Shown one piece after another: positions 30,685 through 41,812 of a stretch of 64,000 bases of DNA. Each line of letters opens with the position of its first letter. Position 1 is the stretch's first letter. The stretch comes from Paracoccus versutus. Lineage in GTDB: Bacteria; Pseudomonadota; Alphaproteobacteria; Rhodobacterales; Rhodobacteraceae. The position numbers and the translations under genes are program-made. The notes beneath the pieces were generated by a model. That model did no database searches, was not told the DNA's origin, and saw only the letters and a list, made by a program, of their open reading frames with translations. The DNA lies in NCBI RefSeq assembly GCF_000763885.1, contig NZ_JRKO01000002.1:81542-145541 (forward strand), read 5' to 3'.

Positions 30685-31905
30685 ATGATCGGGCTAAGGG
30701 GTAATCCCCCGTCCAATGGCCATGAGGAGCCGGCGGCCTTGCCGCCCGGTTTCGACGATCCTGACATTCGTCTCGGTGATCTGATGCGGGGCGAACGGGC
30801 CACGCTGGGCAAGTCGCTGCTGGATGTCCAGCGCGAATTGCGCATTCGCGCCTCCTATGTCGCCGCCATCGAGAATTGCGACATTTCCGCCTTCGACACG
30901 CCCAGCTTCATCGCGGGCTATGTCCGCTCCTATGCCCGCTATCTCGGCATGGACGCCGACTGGACCTTCCGCCGCTTCTGCCAGGAATCGGGCTTCCAGC
31001 CGACGCATGGCATGGCCCCTGCCGCCGCCGGGCCAAAGCCGCAGCGCCGGCCCTCGGACCCGGCCGAGGCGCTGGCCAATCCGCATCCGATCTTCCTGCC
31101 CCGGCAGGAAAGCATCTGGAGCTCGATCGAGCCGCGGGCCATCGGCTCGCTGCTGGTCATGGTCGTGCTGGCCTGCGGGCTGGGCTATGGCGGCTGGGCC
31201 GTGCTGCAAGAGGTGCAGAAGGTCAACCTGACCCCCGGCGAGCAGGCCCCCGGCGTCATCGCCGCGCTGGACCCGGTGCAGGAGGCGGCCGAGCCCGAGA
31301 CCGTGGAATCGGCCCAGGTCAATTTGCCGCGCCCCGAGGGGTTGGACCGCACCTATCGCCCGCAGGCGCTGGAGCTGCCGGTGCTGGTCGCCCGCGACGG
31401 GCCCATCGCCGCCATCGACCCGCGGCTGGACGTGCCGGCGGCCAAGCCGGAAGGCGCCGCGCCCGCAACCCGCACCGCCGCGGTCCAGGACCGGGTCTAT
31501 GGCCCGCAGATGCCGCCCGAACAGGCGGCGGTGCGCACCGTCGCCCCCGATGCGCCCGAGATCGAGATCCTGACCGCCCGTCCCGCCTGGGTGCGCGTCA
31601 CCTCGGCCGACGGCACGGTGCTGCTGGAAAAGACCATGGACGCGGGCGAACGTTTCGCCCTGCCCAAGCTGGAAGCGCCGCCGGTGCTGCGCGCGGGCAA
31701 TTCCGGCGCGGTCTATTTCGCGGTCAACGGCCGCACCTATGGCCCGGCGGCGCCCGGCGCCAGGGTGGTCAAGAATGTCGAGCTGTCGCCCACGGCGCTG
31801 ACGGCGCAATATGCCTTTGCCGATCTCAGCAAGGATCCGCAGCTGGCCGAGATGGTCGCGCTGGCATCGGCCGAGCAGCCGGACCAGGCCCCCGCGCAGG
31901 ATTGA
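30685..31905 (+). CDS. RodZ-like membrane protein with N-terminal helix-turn-helix
   Basis: 406 aa. Cytoplasmic Xre-type HTH (about 30-90, LGDLMRGERATLGKSLLDVQ...IENCDISAFDTPSF) typical of RodZ, then a linker, one membrane helix (about 151-174), and a periplasmic domain of the DUF4115 type near the C-terminus (EILTARPAWVRVTSADG). RodZ links MreB to the wall-elongation machinery. It precedes ispG on the same strand, a frequent pairing in bacteria. Confidence 0.88.
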   Translation: MIGLRGNPPSNGHEEPAALPPGFDDPDIRLGDLMRGERATLGKSLLDVQRELRIRASYVAAIENCDISAFDTPSFIAGYVRSYARYLGMDADWTFRRFCQESGFQPTHGMAPAAAGPKPQRRPSDPAEALANPHPIFLPRQESIWSSIEPRAIGSLLVMVVLACGLGYGGWAVLQEVQKVNLTPGEQAPGVIAALDPVQEAAEPETVESAQVNLPRPEGLDRTYRPQALELPVLVARDGPIAAIDPRLDVPAAKPEGAAPATRTAAVQDRVYGPQMPPEQAAVRTVAPDAPEIEILTARPAWVRVTSADGTVLLEKTMDAGERFALPKLEAPPVLRAGNSGAVYFAVNGRTYGPAAPGARVVKNVELSPTALTAQYAFADLSKDPQLAEMVALASAEQPDQAPAQD

Positions 31906-32029
31906 CCGGCCGCGGGGTCACGGATGCGGCATCGCGCGCCCGACCGGGGTCGGATGGCTTGCCCGTCCGGCCGCATCGGCCTATTTCTGACGGGTGAATC
32001 CGCCTCTGGCGCAGGAAAAGGCCCCAGCC

Positions 32030-33154
32030 ATGTCGCATAATCCGATCCGCCCCTGGCGCAATATCGACCGGCGCAAGTCGCGCCGGATCATGGTCGGCAA
32101 CGTGCCGGTCGGGGGCGACGCGCCGATCAGCGTGCAGACCATGACCAATACCGACACCTCGGACGTGCGCGCGACGCTGGACCAGATCATCCGCGCCGCC
32201 GACGTCGGCGCCGACATCGTCCGCGTCTCGACCCCCGACGAGGCCTCGACCCGCGCCCTGCGCGAGATCTGCCGCGAAAGCCCGGTGCCGATCGTGGCCG
32301 ACATCCATTTCCACTACCGCCGCGCCATCGAGGCCGCCGAGGCCGGCGCCGCCTGCCTGCGTATCAACCCCGGCAATATCGGCGACGCCGCCCGCGTGCG
32401 CGAGGTGATCAAGGCCGCCCGCGACCACGGCTGCTCGATCCGAATCGGCGTGAATGCCGGCAGCCTGGAAAAGCACCTGCTGGAGAAATACGGCGAGCCA
32501 TGCCCGGATGCGATGGTGGAATCCGGCCTCGACCATATCCGCATCCTGCAGGACAATGATTTCCACGAATTCAAGATCAGCGTGAAGGCATCGGACGTCT
32601 TCCTTGCCGCTGCCGCCTATCAGCAGCTGGCCGAGGCGACGGATGCGCCGATCCACCTGGGCATCACCGAGGCCGGCGGGCTGGTCTCCGGCACGGTGAA
32701 ATCCGCCATCGGCCTGGGCAACCTGTTGTGGATGGGCATCGGCGACACGATCCGGGTCAGCCTGTCCGCCGATCCGGTCGAGGAGGTCAAGGTCGGCTTC
32801 GAGGTCCTGAAATCGCTGGGCCTGCGCACCCGCGGCGTGCAGATCATCTCCTGCCCCAGCTGCGCGCGCCAGGGCTTCGACGTCATCAAGACGGTCGAGA
32901 CCCTGGAAAAGCGCCTCGAACACATCAAGACCCCGATGAGCCTGTCGATCATCGGCTGCGTGGTGAACGGGCCGGGCGAGGCGCTGATGACCGACATCGG
33001 CTTCACCGGTGGCGGTGCCGGCTCGGGCATGGTCTATCTGGCGGGCAAGCAGAACCACAAGATGACCAACGCCCAGATGGTCGACCATATCGTCGAGCTG
33101 GTCGAGAAACGCGCCGCCGAGATCGAGGCCGCGCAATCCGCCGCCGCCGAATAG
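32030..33154 (+). CDS. ispG: 4-hydroxy-3-methylbut-2-enyl diphosphate synthase
   Basis: 374 aa [4Fe-4S] enzyme of the MEP isoprenoid pathway, converting MEcPP to HMBPP. TIM-barrel part begins [20 protein letters not shown]; cluster cysteines are in [12 protein letters not shown] and [16 protein letters not shown] 32030 (MSHNPIRPW) with GGAAAAGG upstream was preferred over ATG 31994. It follows the RodZ-like gene by about 125 bp. Confidence 0.95.
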   Translation: MSHNPIRPWRNIDRRKSRRIMVGNVPVGGDAPISVQTMTNTDTSDVRATLDQIIRAADVGADIVRVSTPDEASTRALREICRESPVPIVADIHFHYRRAIEAAEAGAACLRINPGNIGDAARVREVIKAARDHGCSIRIGVNAGSLEKHLLEKYGEPCPDAMVESGLDHIRILQDNDFHEFKISVKASDVFLAAAAYQQLAEATDAPIHLGITEAGGLVSGTVKSAIGLGNLLWMGIGDTIRVSLSADPVEEVKVGFEVLKSLGLRTRGVQIISCPSCARQGFDVIKTVETLEKRLEHIKTPMSLSIIGCVVNGPGEALMTDIGFTGGGAGSGMVYLAGKQNHKMTNAQMVDHIVELVEKRAAEIEAAQSAAAE

Positions 33155-33159
33155 CCAAA

Positions 33160-33180
33160 GGGCGGCCCCATGCGCCGCCC
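33160..33180 (+). terminator. Hairpin after ispG
   Basis: GGGCGGC (33160-33166) pairs with GCCGCCC (33174-33180), between convergent ispG and the DsbA-like gene. The 3' side runs straight into a dispersed-repeat copy instead of a T-run. Confidence 0.5.
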
Positions 33181-33183
33181 CAT

Positions 33184-33210
33184 GCTTCTTCGTTCCAGAA
33201 ATACCCATGC
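33184..33210 (+). repeat. Dispersed repeat copy (CTTCTTCGTTCC..AAATACCCATG)
   Basis: GCTTCTTCGTTCC at 33184-33196 followed by AGAAATACCCATGC to 33210. The same 27-bp pattern recurs at 40336-40360, 40395-40421, 40443-40469, 60394-60421 and 62609-62635, and more weakly at 18138-18203. Confidence 0.7.
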
Positions 33211-33241
33211 CGCCCGCGCAACTCGCCCAGGCGGCGCAGCC

Positions 33242-33994
33242 TCAGCCCTCGGCCTTGGCCTCGCGCGCACGGGCAATCGCGCCCTCCAGCCCTTCGGTGG
33301 GCATGCCGCGCAGCATCTCGCCGCCGATGATGAAGGTGGGGGTGCCCATGATCCGCATCTGCTCGGCCAGCTGGTGGTTCTTGCGCAGCACGGCCGAGAC
33401 CTCCTCGGTGTTCATCCGGTTCAGCACCGCCTGGCTGTCCAGCTCCAGGTCTCCGGCCAGCTTGGCCAGGCTTTCCAGGTTTACCGACCCGCGCGATTCC
33501 ATCAGCGCGTCATGCGCCTTCTTGTAGGCGTCGGGCCCGGCTTCCTGCTGCACCGCGACGGCAAAGCGCGCGGCCATGTCGCTTTCCTGGGTCAGGATCG
33601 GGAATTCCTTGACGATCCAGCGGATATTGCCATCGGCCGAGATCAGCTTCTCAACGTCCGGGCTGACCCGCTTGCAGACGCCGCAGCGGTAGTCGACGAA
33701 CTCGACCAGGGTCACGTCGCCCTCGGGATTGCCGCCGACCCAGCTGTGGCCGTCCTGGAAGATCGCCTCGCGGTTGTTCTCGACCAGCAGCTCGTCGTTG
33801 CGGGCCTCGTCGGCAAGCCGGCGTTCCTCCAGCACGTTGATCGATTCGATCAGCACGTCGGGATTGGCCATCAGGTAGTCGCGCACCGCCTCGCCGAAGG
33901 CGGCCTTCTCGGCCTCGGTCATGTTCGCGGGGTCGAAGGCCGCGGCGGGCAGGGCGGTGGCAGCCAGCAGCGCTGCGGTCACAAGGGCTTTCAT
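33242..33994 (-). CDS. DsbA-family thiol:disulfide oxidoreductase
   Basis: 250 aa. Signal peptide (1-19, cleavage after AAA), an N-terminal helical region, then a thioredoxin fold with the redox pair C104-G-V-C107 and cis-Pro in MGTPTFIIGG. Residues 21-80 form the extra helical arm found in ScsC/BdbD-like proteins, so it may act as an isomerase or a dedicated oxidant rather than classic DsbA. Periplasmic. It stands alone and is convergent with ispG. Confidence 0.87.
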   Translation of the reverse strand: MKALVTAALLAATALPAAAFDPANMTEAEKAAFGEAVRDYLMANPDVLIESINVLEERRLADEARNDELLVENNREAIFQDGHSWVGGNPEGDVTLVEFVDYRCGVCKRVSPDVEKLISADGNIRWIVKEFPILTQESDMAARFAVAVQQEAGPDAYKKAHDALMESRGSVNLESLAKLAGDLELDSQAVLNRMNTEEVSAVLRKNHQLAEQMRIMGTPTFIIGGEMLRGMPTEGLEGAIARAREAKAEG

Positions 33995-34129
33995 CGGGCA
34001 ATCCTCTCCAGTTCCCGGCAACTTGACCGCTTGCGCGGGGCGTTGCAAGCGCCCGGCCGGGGCATCACGCGGGCTTGACCGGGCCGGCCGCAGGGCGGAT
34101 ACCCGGCCAAAACCATGAGGCTGGCTGAC

Positions 34130-35266
34130 ATGAGACAATCCCGCCGCGGGCAGGTCGATCCCTTCATCGTCATGGATGTGATGGAGGCCGCCCGCAAGGC
34201 CGAGGCCCAGGGCCGCCGCATCATCCACATGGAGGTCGGCCAGCCCTCGACCCCGGCGCCCCAAGGCGCGCGGCGGGCGCTGGCGGCGGCGCTGGACCGG
34301 CCCTTGGGCTATACGGTCGCGCTTGGCCTGCCGGAACTGCGCCAGGGCATCGCCGGGCTTTACAAGCGCTGGTATGGGCTCGACCTCGACCCGGCGCGGG
34401 TGGTGGTGACGCCGGGTTCCTCGGGCGCCTTCATCCTGGCCTTCTCGGCGCTTTTCGACGCGGGCGCGCGGGTGGCGCTCGGCGAGCCGGGCTATCCCAG
34501 CTATCGCCAGATCCTGCGCGGCATGTCGCTGGAGCCGGTGGGCATCCCGACGCGGGCCGAGGATCGCTATCAGCCGCGCCCGGGCGACCTGCCGACGGAT
34601 GCGCAGGGGCTGATCCTGGCCTCGCCCGGCAACCCCTCGGGCACGGTGCTGCGGCGCGAGGAGCTGGCGGGGCTGACCGCGCGCGCGGCAGAGCTGGGCA
34701 TGAACGTGATCTCGGACGAGATCTATCACGGGCTGGATTATGGCGCGGGCTTCCATTCCGCGCTGGAGGTGACGGACGAGGTCTTCGTCATCAACAGCTT
34801 CTCGAAATATTTCAGCATGACCGGCTGGCGCGTGGGCTGGATGGTGGTGCCCGACGGCATGATCCGCACCGTCGAGCGGATCGCGCAGAACATGTTCATC
34901 TGCCCGCCCCATGCCAGCCAGGTCGCGGCGCTGGCGGCGCTGGATTGCGTCGATGAGGCCGAGGCGAACCTGGCCGTCTATGCCGAGAACTGCCGGCTGA
35001 TGCTGGAGCGGCTGCCCAAGATCGGATTTTCGCGCATCGCGCCGCCCGAAGGCGCCTTCTACATCTATGCCGACGTGTCGGAGCTGACGACGGACAGCCT
35101 GGCCTTTGCCGCGGAAATCCTGGAAAAGGCCGGGGTGGCGGTGACGCCGGGCCTGGACTTCGACCCCCATCGCGGCGCACAGACCCTGCGCTTCAGCTAT
35201 GCGGCGGGGGCAGCCGAGATCGCCGAGGGGCTCGACCGTCTGGCGGCCTTCATGGCGGCGCGATGA
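34130..35266 (+). CDS. Class I/II PLP-dependent aminotransferase
   Basis: 378 aa fold-type I aminotransferase. MEVGQPSTPAP at the start, SPGNPSGTVL in the middle, and the PLP lysine in NSFSKYFSMTGWRVGW (about residue 226). The substrate is not clear; close families use aspartate or aromatic/branched amino acids. ATG 34130 (MRQSRRGQV) has GAGG 9 bp upstream and matches family starts; ATG 34115 is an alternative. The stop overlaps the amidase start by 4 bp (ATGA). Confidence 0.85.
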   Translation: MRQSRRGQVDPFIVMDVMEAARKAEAQGRRIIHMEVGQPSTPAPQGARRALAAALDRPLGYTVALGLPELRQGIAGLYKRWYGLDLDPARVVVTPGSSGAFILAFSALFDAGARVALGEPGYPSYRQILRGMSLEPVGIPTRAEDRYQPRPGDLPTDAQGLILASPGNPSGTVLRREELAGLTARAAELGMNVISDEIYHGLDYGAGFHSALEVTDEVFVINSFSKYFSMTGWRVGWMVVPDGMIRTVERIAQNMFICPPHASQVAALAALDCVDEAEANLAVYAENCRLMLERLPKIGFSRIAPPEGAFYIYADVSELTTDSLAFAAEILEKAGVAVTPGLDFDPHRGAQTLRFSYAAGAAEIAEGLDRLAAFMAAR

Positions 35267-36498
35267 GATGGCTTTGCGCCATCCTGCTGGTCTGGCTTGC
35301 CTGGCCTGCGCTGGCCGATGACGGCGCGCGCCCGGCCGTGGCGACGGTCGATCTGGCGCAATCCTCGTTGGTGGCCGAGGGGCGCGACCGCGGCAAGCCG
35401 CGGCCGATGGAGCTGCGGCTGACGATCAGCCGGCCGGTGCCCTATCGGGTCTATTTCCTGGACGGGCCGCCGCGGCTGGTGGTGGATTTCCGCGAGATCG
35501 ACTTTTCCGGCGCCGATGCCGAGGCGCTGCCGGGGCGCGAACTGGTGCCGGCGCTGCGCTGGGGGGGCTTTCGCCCCGGCTGGTCGCGGCTGGTGATGGA
35601 ACTGCCCGGCCCCTATGCGCTGCGGCTGGCGGTGCAAAGCCCGGCCGAGGGCGGCGCCCAGGGGGCACTGGTCAAGCTGCGCATGGAGCCGGTGAAGCCC
35701 GAGGATTTCGTCACCCGCGGCAATGCGCTTTCGGCGCTGTGGGACTTGCCGCAGCCGGCGGCCGTGGCGCCGCTGCCGCCGCGCCGCGCCGGCACCCGGC
35801 CCCTGCGCGTGGCGCTGGACCCCGGCCATGGCGGCCACGACCCCGGCGCCCAGGTCGGCGCGATCAGCGAGGCGGCGCTGATGCTGGGCTTTGCCCGTGA
35901 ACTGACCGAGATCCTGAACCGCGCCGGTTTCGAGGTCATTGCCACCCGCAAGGACGACAGCTTCATCCCGCTGGAGCGGCGCATGACCATTGCCCGCGCC
36001 GAGCAGGCGGACCTGTTCATCTCGCTCCATGCCGATGCGCTGCCGGCGGGCGAGGCGGCGGGGCTGTCGATCTATGTCTGGAACCCGCAGGCCGACGACC
36101 GCGCCACGCGCGAGCTGGCCATGCGCCACGACCGCGCCGACCTGCTGGCCGGGCTGGACCTGTCGGGGACCGACGACCAGCTGGCCGACGTGCTGATGGA
36201 CCTGGCGCGGACCGAGACGCATCCGCGCTCGGAAGCCTTCGCCAAGTTCGCGGTCTCCGAGCTGAACCGGGCGGGCATCGCCATGCACCGCAGGCCGGTG
36301 CGCGGCGCGGCGTTTTCGGTGCTGAAATCGCCCGACATCCCCTCGGTCCTGGTCGAGCTGGGCTTCCTGACCGATCCGGGCGACCGCGCCAACCTGTTCG
36401 ACCCCGAGTGGCGCGCGCAGACCGCGCAGGCGCTGGCCCAGGCCATCGGGCTTTGGGCGCAGGACGATGCCGCCCGCGCCGCCCTGCTGCGCAAGTAG
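35263..36498 (+). CDS. amiC: N-acetylmuramoyl-L-alanine amidase (AmiC type)
   Basis: 411 aa. Signal peptide (1-18), an AMIN domain (about 40-145) for targeting to the septum, and a C-terminal zinc Amidase_3 domain starting LRVALDPGHGGHDPGA, with Glu in GAISEAALML and the His of SLHAD. It cleaves the stem peptide from muramic acid during daughter-cell separation. It overlaps the aminotransferase gene, and mrcA follows under its own promoter. Confidence 0.92.
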   Translation: MRWLCAILLVWLAWPALADDGARPAVATVDLAQSSLVAEGRDRGKPRPMELRLTISRPVPYRVYFLDGPPRLVVDFREIDFSGADAEALPGRELVPALRWGGFRPGWSRLVMELPGPYALRLAVQSPAEGGAQGALVKLRMEPVKPEDFVTRGNALSALWDLPQPAAVAPLPPRRAGTRPLRVALDPGHGGHDPGAQVGAISEAALMLGFARELTEILNRAGFEVIATRKDDSFIPLERRMTIARAEQADLFISLHADALPAGEAAGLSIYVWNPQADDRATRELAMRHDRADLLAGLDLSGTDDQLADVLMDLARTETHPRSEAFAKFAVSELNRAGIAMHRRPVRGAAFSVLKSPDIPSVLVELGFLTDPGDRANLFDPEWRAQTAQALAQAIGLWAQDDAARAALLRK

Positions 36499-36510
36499 CG
36501 CAAGGTTGCT

Positions 36511-36539
36511 TTGACGGGCGCGGCCTCGCTGTCTATAGA
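36511..36539 (+). promoter_or_regulatory. Strong predicted promoter of mrcA
   Basis: TTGACG (36511-36516), 17-bp spacer, TATAGA (36534-36539). It starts 12 bp after the amiC stop, so mrcA can be transcribed without amiC. Predicted start near 36546. Confidence 0.7.
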
Positions 36540-36568
36540 GGCGCAGGTTATCCCCAGAGGCTTGCCCA

Positions 36569-39106
36569 TTGCTGCGCTTCCTGCTGTCCTTCATCGGTGC
36601 GATCTTTTCCTGGCTCGTGACCGCGGTCTTCTTCATCGCCCTGACCGTGGGCGCGGTGTTCTGGATGTATTCGCGCGACCTGCCCAGCCATGAGCAGCTG
36701 GCGCAATACGCGCCCAAGACCATCAGCCGGATCTATTCCGCAGAAGGGCGGCTGATCGACGAATTCGCCGAGGAACGCCGCATCTTCGTGCCCATCGACG
36801 AGATCCCGCCCCTGGTGAAGCAGGCCTTCATCAGCGCCGAGGACAAGCATTTCTACAGCCATCACGGCTTCGACCCGATGGGCATGGGCAAGGCGGCGCT
36901 GGATGCGATCAGCTCGGGCGGGCGCAACCTGCGCGGCGCCTCGACCATCACCCAGCAGGTGATGAAGAACTTCCTGCTGTCCAGCGACCGCAGCGTCGAG
37001 CGCAAGATCAAGGAGCTGATCCTGGCCACCCGGCTGGAATCGACGCTCAGCAAGGACCAGATCCTCGAGCTTTACCTGAACGAGATCTTCCTGGGACAGA
37101 ACAGCTTCGGCGTGGCCGCGGCGGCGCAAAGCTATTTCAACAAGCCGCTGACCGAGCTTGCGCCGCATGAGGCGGCGACGCTGGCCGCCATGCCCAAGGC
37201 GCCGGGCCGCTATCACCCCGTCCGCGCCCGCGAGGCGCTGACCGAACGGCGCGACTATGTCCTGCGCGAGATGTGGCAGAACGGCTATATCGACCAGGCC
37301 ACCTACGAGGCCGAGGCCAGGCAGCCGCTGCGTTCCGTCCAGAACGGCGATTTCCCCGCCTTCCAGCAGCAATTGCCGCCGCGCGACTATTTCACCGACG
37401 AGATCCGCCGCCAGCTTTCGGCGCAATTCGGCGCCGAGGAGTTCTTCGGCGGCGGGCTGGCGATCCGGGCGACCATCGACCCCCAGCTGCAACAGGTCGC
37501 CGCCCATGCGCTGCAGCAGGCGCTCGAGAAATACGACCGCGGCCGCGGCGTCTGGCGCGGCACCCGCGTCAGGATCCCGGCCGAGCAACTGGGCGACGAG
37601 CAGGCATGGCGCGCGGCGCTGTCCGATGCCGATGTGCCCCGCGACATCGATGGCTGGTTTCCGGCCGCGGTGCTGGCGCTGGGGGACAGCGAGGCCACCA
37701 TCGGCATCGAGGGGATCGAGGGCACCGCCCAGATCCCCGCCAAGGACGTGCAATGGGCAAGGAAGCGGCTGGCCGACGGCACGCTGGCGCCTAAGGCCAA
37801 GGTGGCTTCGGACCTGCTGGAACTGGGCGACGTGGTGCTGGTGCGGCGCATGACCAGCGACAGCGACGGCAGCTTCATCCGCTGGACCCTGCGCCAGGTG
37901 CCCGAGGTGCAGGGCGGCTTCATGGCCATGGACGTGAACACCGGCCGCGTCATCGCCATGCAGGGCGGGTTTTCCTATCAAAGCTCGGTCTTCAACCGCG
38001 CCACCCAGGCGCAGCGCCAGCCGGGCTCCAGCTTCAAGCCCTTCGTCTATGCGGCGGCGCTGGATTCGGGCTTCAACCCCGCGACCATCGTCGTGGACGA
38101 GCCGATCACCGTGAACACGCCGCAGGGGCTGTGGACGCCCAAGAACGCCAGCGGCAAGTTCTATGGCCCGACGCCGATGCGCACCGGGATCGAGCAGTCC
38201 AGGAACCTGATGACCATCCGCATCGCCCAGGGCATCGGTATGGACACGGTGGCGAAATATGCCGAGAAATTCGGGGTCTACGACCATCTCGGCCATTTCC
38301 TCGCCAATTCGCTGGGCGCGCAGGAAACGACGCTGTTCAAGATGGTCGCCGCCTATGCCATGTTCGCCAATGGCGGCGAGCGGGTGGAACCCACGCTGGT
38401 CGACCGCGTGCAGGACCGCCGCGGCCGCACCATCTATCGCCACGACCGCCGCGACTGCGTGACCTGCGGCCAGCCGACCCTGCCCGCCGGCGCCGCGCCC
38501 GAGATCCGCTCGAACCGCGAACGGGTGATGGACGCGATCACCGCCTACCAGCTGACCTCGATGCTCGAGGGCGTGGTCAAGCGCGGCTCGGGGCGCGGGG
38601 TCAGCCTGCCGGTGCCCGTGGCCGGCAAGACCGGCACCACCAACGATGCCAAGGACGTGTGGTTCATCGGCTTCACCTCGAACATCGTCGCCGGCTGCTA
38701 TCTGGGCTACGACCAGCCGCGCACGCTGGGCGCCAACGCCTATGGCGGGACGCTTTGCGTGCCGGTCTTCAACGAATTCATGCAAGAGGCGGTCAAGGAA
38801 TTCGGCGGCACCGCCTTCAAGGTTCCGCCGGGCGGGCATTTCGTCAACATCGACCGCTTCAGCGGCGCGATCCTGGGCCCGGATGCCAAGGGCGACAACG
38901 TCATCGCCGAATATTTCCGCGACGGCCAGGATCTGACCGGGCTGATGCTGGTCGACGGCGGCTTCGGCCGTGCCGATCCGGGCACCTTGCCCTTGTTCAC
39001 CGAGGCGCGCGACGGCGGGCAGGCGGTGACGACCTCGACCGGCAAGAAGAAGGTGATCCCGAAGAAGGCCGATTTCGGCACCCTGTCCTCGGGCGGGCTG
39101 TATTGA
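36569..39106 (+). CDS. mrcA: Penicillin-binding protein 1A
   Basis: 845 aa bifunctional class A PBP. N-terminal membrane anchor (about 10-33), GT51 glycosyltransferase with [12 protein letters not shown] and [13 protein letters not shown], then an OB-like insert and the transpeptidase with SSFK (nucleophile Ser), SRN and KTGTT motifs. Start codon TTG 36569 (MLRFLLSFI) has AGAGG upstream; no ATG is placed better. It lies behind an amidase, a wall-synthesis context. Confidence 0.93.
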   Translation: MLRFLLSFIGAIFSWLVTAVFFIALTVGAVFWMYSRDLPSHEQLAQYAPKTISRIYSAEGRLIDEFAEERRIFVPIDEIPPLVKQAFISAEDKHFYSHHGFDPMGMGKAALDAISSGGRNLRGASTITQQVMKNFLLSSDRSVERKIKELILATRLESTLSKDQILELYLNEIFLGQNSFGVAAAAQSYFNKPLTELAPHEAATLAAMPKAPGRYHPVRAREALTERRDYVLREMWQNGYIDQATYEAEARQPLRSVQNGDFPAFQQQLPPRDYFTDEIRRQLSAQFGAEEFFGGGLAIRATIDPQLQQVAAHALQQALEKYDRGRGVWRGTRVRIPAEQLGDEQAWRAALSDADVPRDIDGWFPAAVLALGDSEATIGIEGIEGTAQIPAKDVQWARKRLADGTLAPKAKVASDLLELGDVVLVRRMTSDSDGSFIRWTLRQVPEVQGGFMAMDVNTGRVIAMQGGFSYQSSVFNRATQAQRQPGSSFKPFVYAAALDSGFNPATIVVDEPITVNTPQGLWTPKNASGKFYGPTPMRTGIEQSRNLMTIRIAQGIGMDTVAKYAEKFGVYDHLGHFLANSLGAQETTLFKMVAAYAMFANGGERVEPTLVDRVQDRRGRTIYRHDRRDCVTCGQPTLPAGAAPEIRSNRERVMDAITAYQLTSMLEGVVKRGSGRGVSLPVPVAGKTGTTNDAKDVWFIGFTSNIVAGCYLGYDQPRTLGANAYGGTLCVPVFNEFMQEAVKEFGGTAFKVPPGGHFVNIDRFSGAILGPDAKGDNVIAEYFRDGQDLTGLMLVDGGFGRADPGTLPLFTEARDGGQAVTTSTGKKKVIPKKADFGTLSSGGLY

Positions 39107-39182
39107 GGGCTGGCGCTTGCCGCCGCCCGCCGCCCGCGTTATTTGTCCTGCCCTGACCGAAATCCGAACCCAGAGAGTGCCC

Positions 39183-40310
<1,128 letters not shown>

Positions 40311-40335
40311 TCCGCCGCGCCCATTGCGCGGTCGC

Positions 40336-40469
40336 GTGGGTATTCGGGAAACGGTGAAGCAGGTGCGGCGCGGATGCGGGGCATTGTGCGAGTGTTTTCT
40401 CTGTTCCTCAAATACCCATGCATGGGCGACGTTGGCACGGCGGCATGGGTATTTGAGGAACGAAGAAGC
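40336..40469. repeat. Three dispersed-repeat copies in the prfB-patatin gap
   Basis: Copies at 40336-40360 (minus), 40395-40421 (plus) and 40443-40469 (minus). The second and third are inverted around 40422-40442 and share GTTCCTCAAATACCCATGC, so the RNA could fold into a long hairpin. The 244-bp gap holds no gene. Confidence 0.7.
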
Positions 40470-40554
40470 GCGCAGGCCGGGCGTGGGTTCCGGGGTTTTG
40501 TGTCGCGCGGTGCCGGGTTAGCCTGTGACGCGGATGGCAGCGGACGGGGGCGGC

Positions 40555-41610
40555 ATGGCGGTCAAGCGGATCAACCTGGCCTTGCAGGGCGGCGGCGCGC
40601 ATGGCGCCTTTGCCTGGGGGGTGCTGGACCGGCTGCTGGACGAGCCGGACATCGAGATTCGCGGCATCAGCGGCACCTCGGCCGGGGCGCTCAACGGGGC
40701 GGCGCTGGCGGCCGGCCTGTCCTGCGGGCCGGGCCGGCGCGGGCGCGAGGCGGCGCGGCAGAACCTGGCGCATATCTGGTCGCAGGTCGGGCAGGTCAGC
40801 GACAATTCCGTGGTGCGCTGGCTGCATTCCATGTTCCCGGTGCCGCGCGCCTGGCAGCGGCTGACCGAGCTGTTTTCCCCCGTGGCCTGGCTGGGATCGC
40901 TGACGCGGGTGTTCAGCCCCTATGATTCGGGTCCGTTCTATACCAACCCGCTGGCCGCCATCCTGCGCGAGATGCCGCATCCCCGGCTGGGCCGCGAAGA
41001 GGGGCCGGTGCTTTTCGTCACCGCGACCAATGTGCGCACCGGGCTGGTGCGGATCTTTGGCGGGGCCGAGGTGACGGTCGATACGGTGCTGGCCTCGGCC
41101 TGCCTGCCCGAGCTGTTCCGCGCCGTCGAGATCGACGACCCGCTGACCGGCCGGCGCGAGGCCTATTGGGACGGCGGCTATTCCGGCAATCCGGCGCTGT
41201 TCCCGCTGTATCGCCCGGACCTGCCCCGCGACATCGTCATCGTCAACATCAACCCGATGCTGCGCGAGGCGATCCCCAAGACCCCGGCCGCGATCCAGGA
41301 CCGGGTGAACGAGATCAGCTTCAACGCGGCGCTCCTGGCCGAACTGCGCGCGATCAATTTCGTCAAGCGGCTGCATGCCGAGGAGCGGCTGACCGGCCGG
41401 CCGATGAAGAACGTGCTGCTGCATGCGATCATGGACGAGGATCTGATGAATTCGCTGAGCGCGCGGACCAAGCTGCTGCCGAATCCCGGCCTGTTGCAGC
41501 GCATGCATGATGCCGGGGTCGAGGCGGCCGAGCGATTCCTGGAGAAGGATGCCGGCAATATCGGCGAGCGCGATTCCTACGACCTGTCCCAGCTTTTCGG
41601 CCGCAGATAG
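40555..41610 (+). CDS. Patatin-like phospholipase
   Basis: 351 aa. Oxyanion loop ALQGGGAHGAF, nucleophile Ser in GISGTSAGALNG (GxSxG) and the dyad Asp in YWDGGYSGNP. It should hydrolyse acyl chains from lipids in the cytosol or at the membrane. ATG 40555 (MAVKRINLAL) starts the family domain; GTG 40525 and ATG 40534 are alternatives. Upstream is a gap with repeats; downstream lies the minus-strand ffs gene. Confidence 0.88.
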   Translation: MAVKRINLALQGGGAHGAFAWGVLDRLLDEPDIEIRGISGTSAGALNGAALAAGLSCGPGRRGREAARQNLAHIWSQVGQVSDNSVVRWLHSMFPVPRAWQRLTELFSPVAWLGSLTRVFSPYDSGPFYTNPLAAILREMPHPRLGREEGPVLFVTATNVRTGLVRIFGGAEVTVDTVLASACLPELFRAVEIDDPLTGRREAYWDGGYSGNPALFPLYRPDLPRDIVIVNINPMLREAIPKTPAAIQDRVNEISFNAALLAELRAINFVKRLHAEERLTGRPMKNVLLHAIMDEDLMNSLSARTKLLPNPGLLQRMHDAGVEAAERFLEKDAGNIGERDSYDLSQLFGRR

Positions 41611-41667
41611 CTTGGGCCCTGTTCGGCCGCATCCCGGCAGGGGGCCTTGGCGATCCGCGGGAAGCTG

Positions 41668-41770
41668 GGTGAGAGGCTGGACAGCGACCCAAGCGGGGCT
41701 CGTTACGGCTGCTTCCTTCCGGACCTGACCGGGTTGGCGAGGCGCCTGCCCGCGCCAACCTCTCGCCGCC
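41668..41770 (-). ncRNA. ffs: Signal recognition particle RNA (4.5S type)
   Basis: The minus strand carries the universal SRP core: GGTCAGGTCCGGAAGGAAGC, followed by AGCC, with its GGAA tetraloop. The ends GGCGGCGAGAGG (from 41770) and CCTCTCACC (to 41668) pair, closing the long hairpin of a small bacterial SRP RNA of about 103 nt. The exact ends are inferred from this pairing. It binds Ffh for targeting membrane proteins. Confidence 0.93.
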
Positions 41771-41812
41771 TAGATAGGCGCGCGCGCGGCGGGATGCAAG
41801 CGGCTTGGCCGC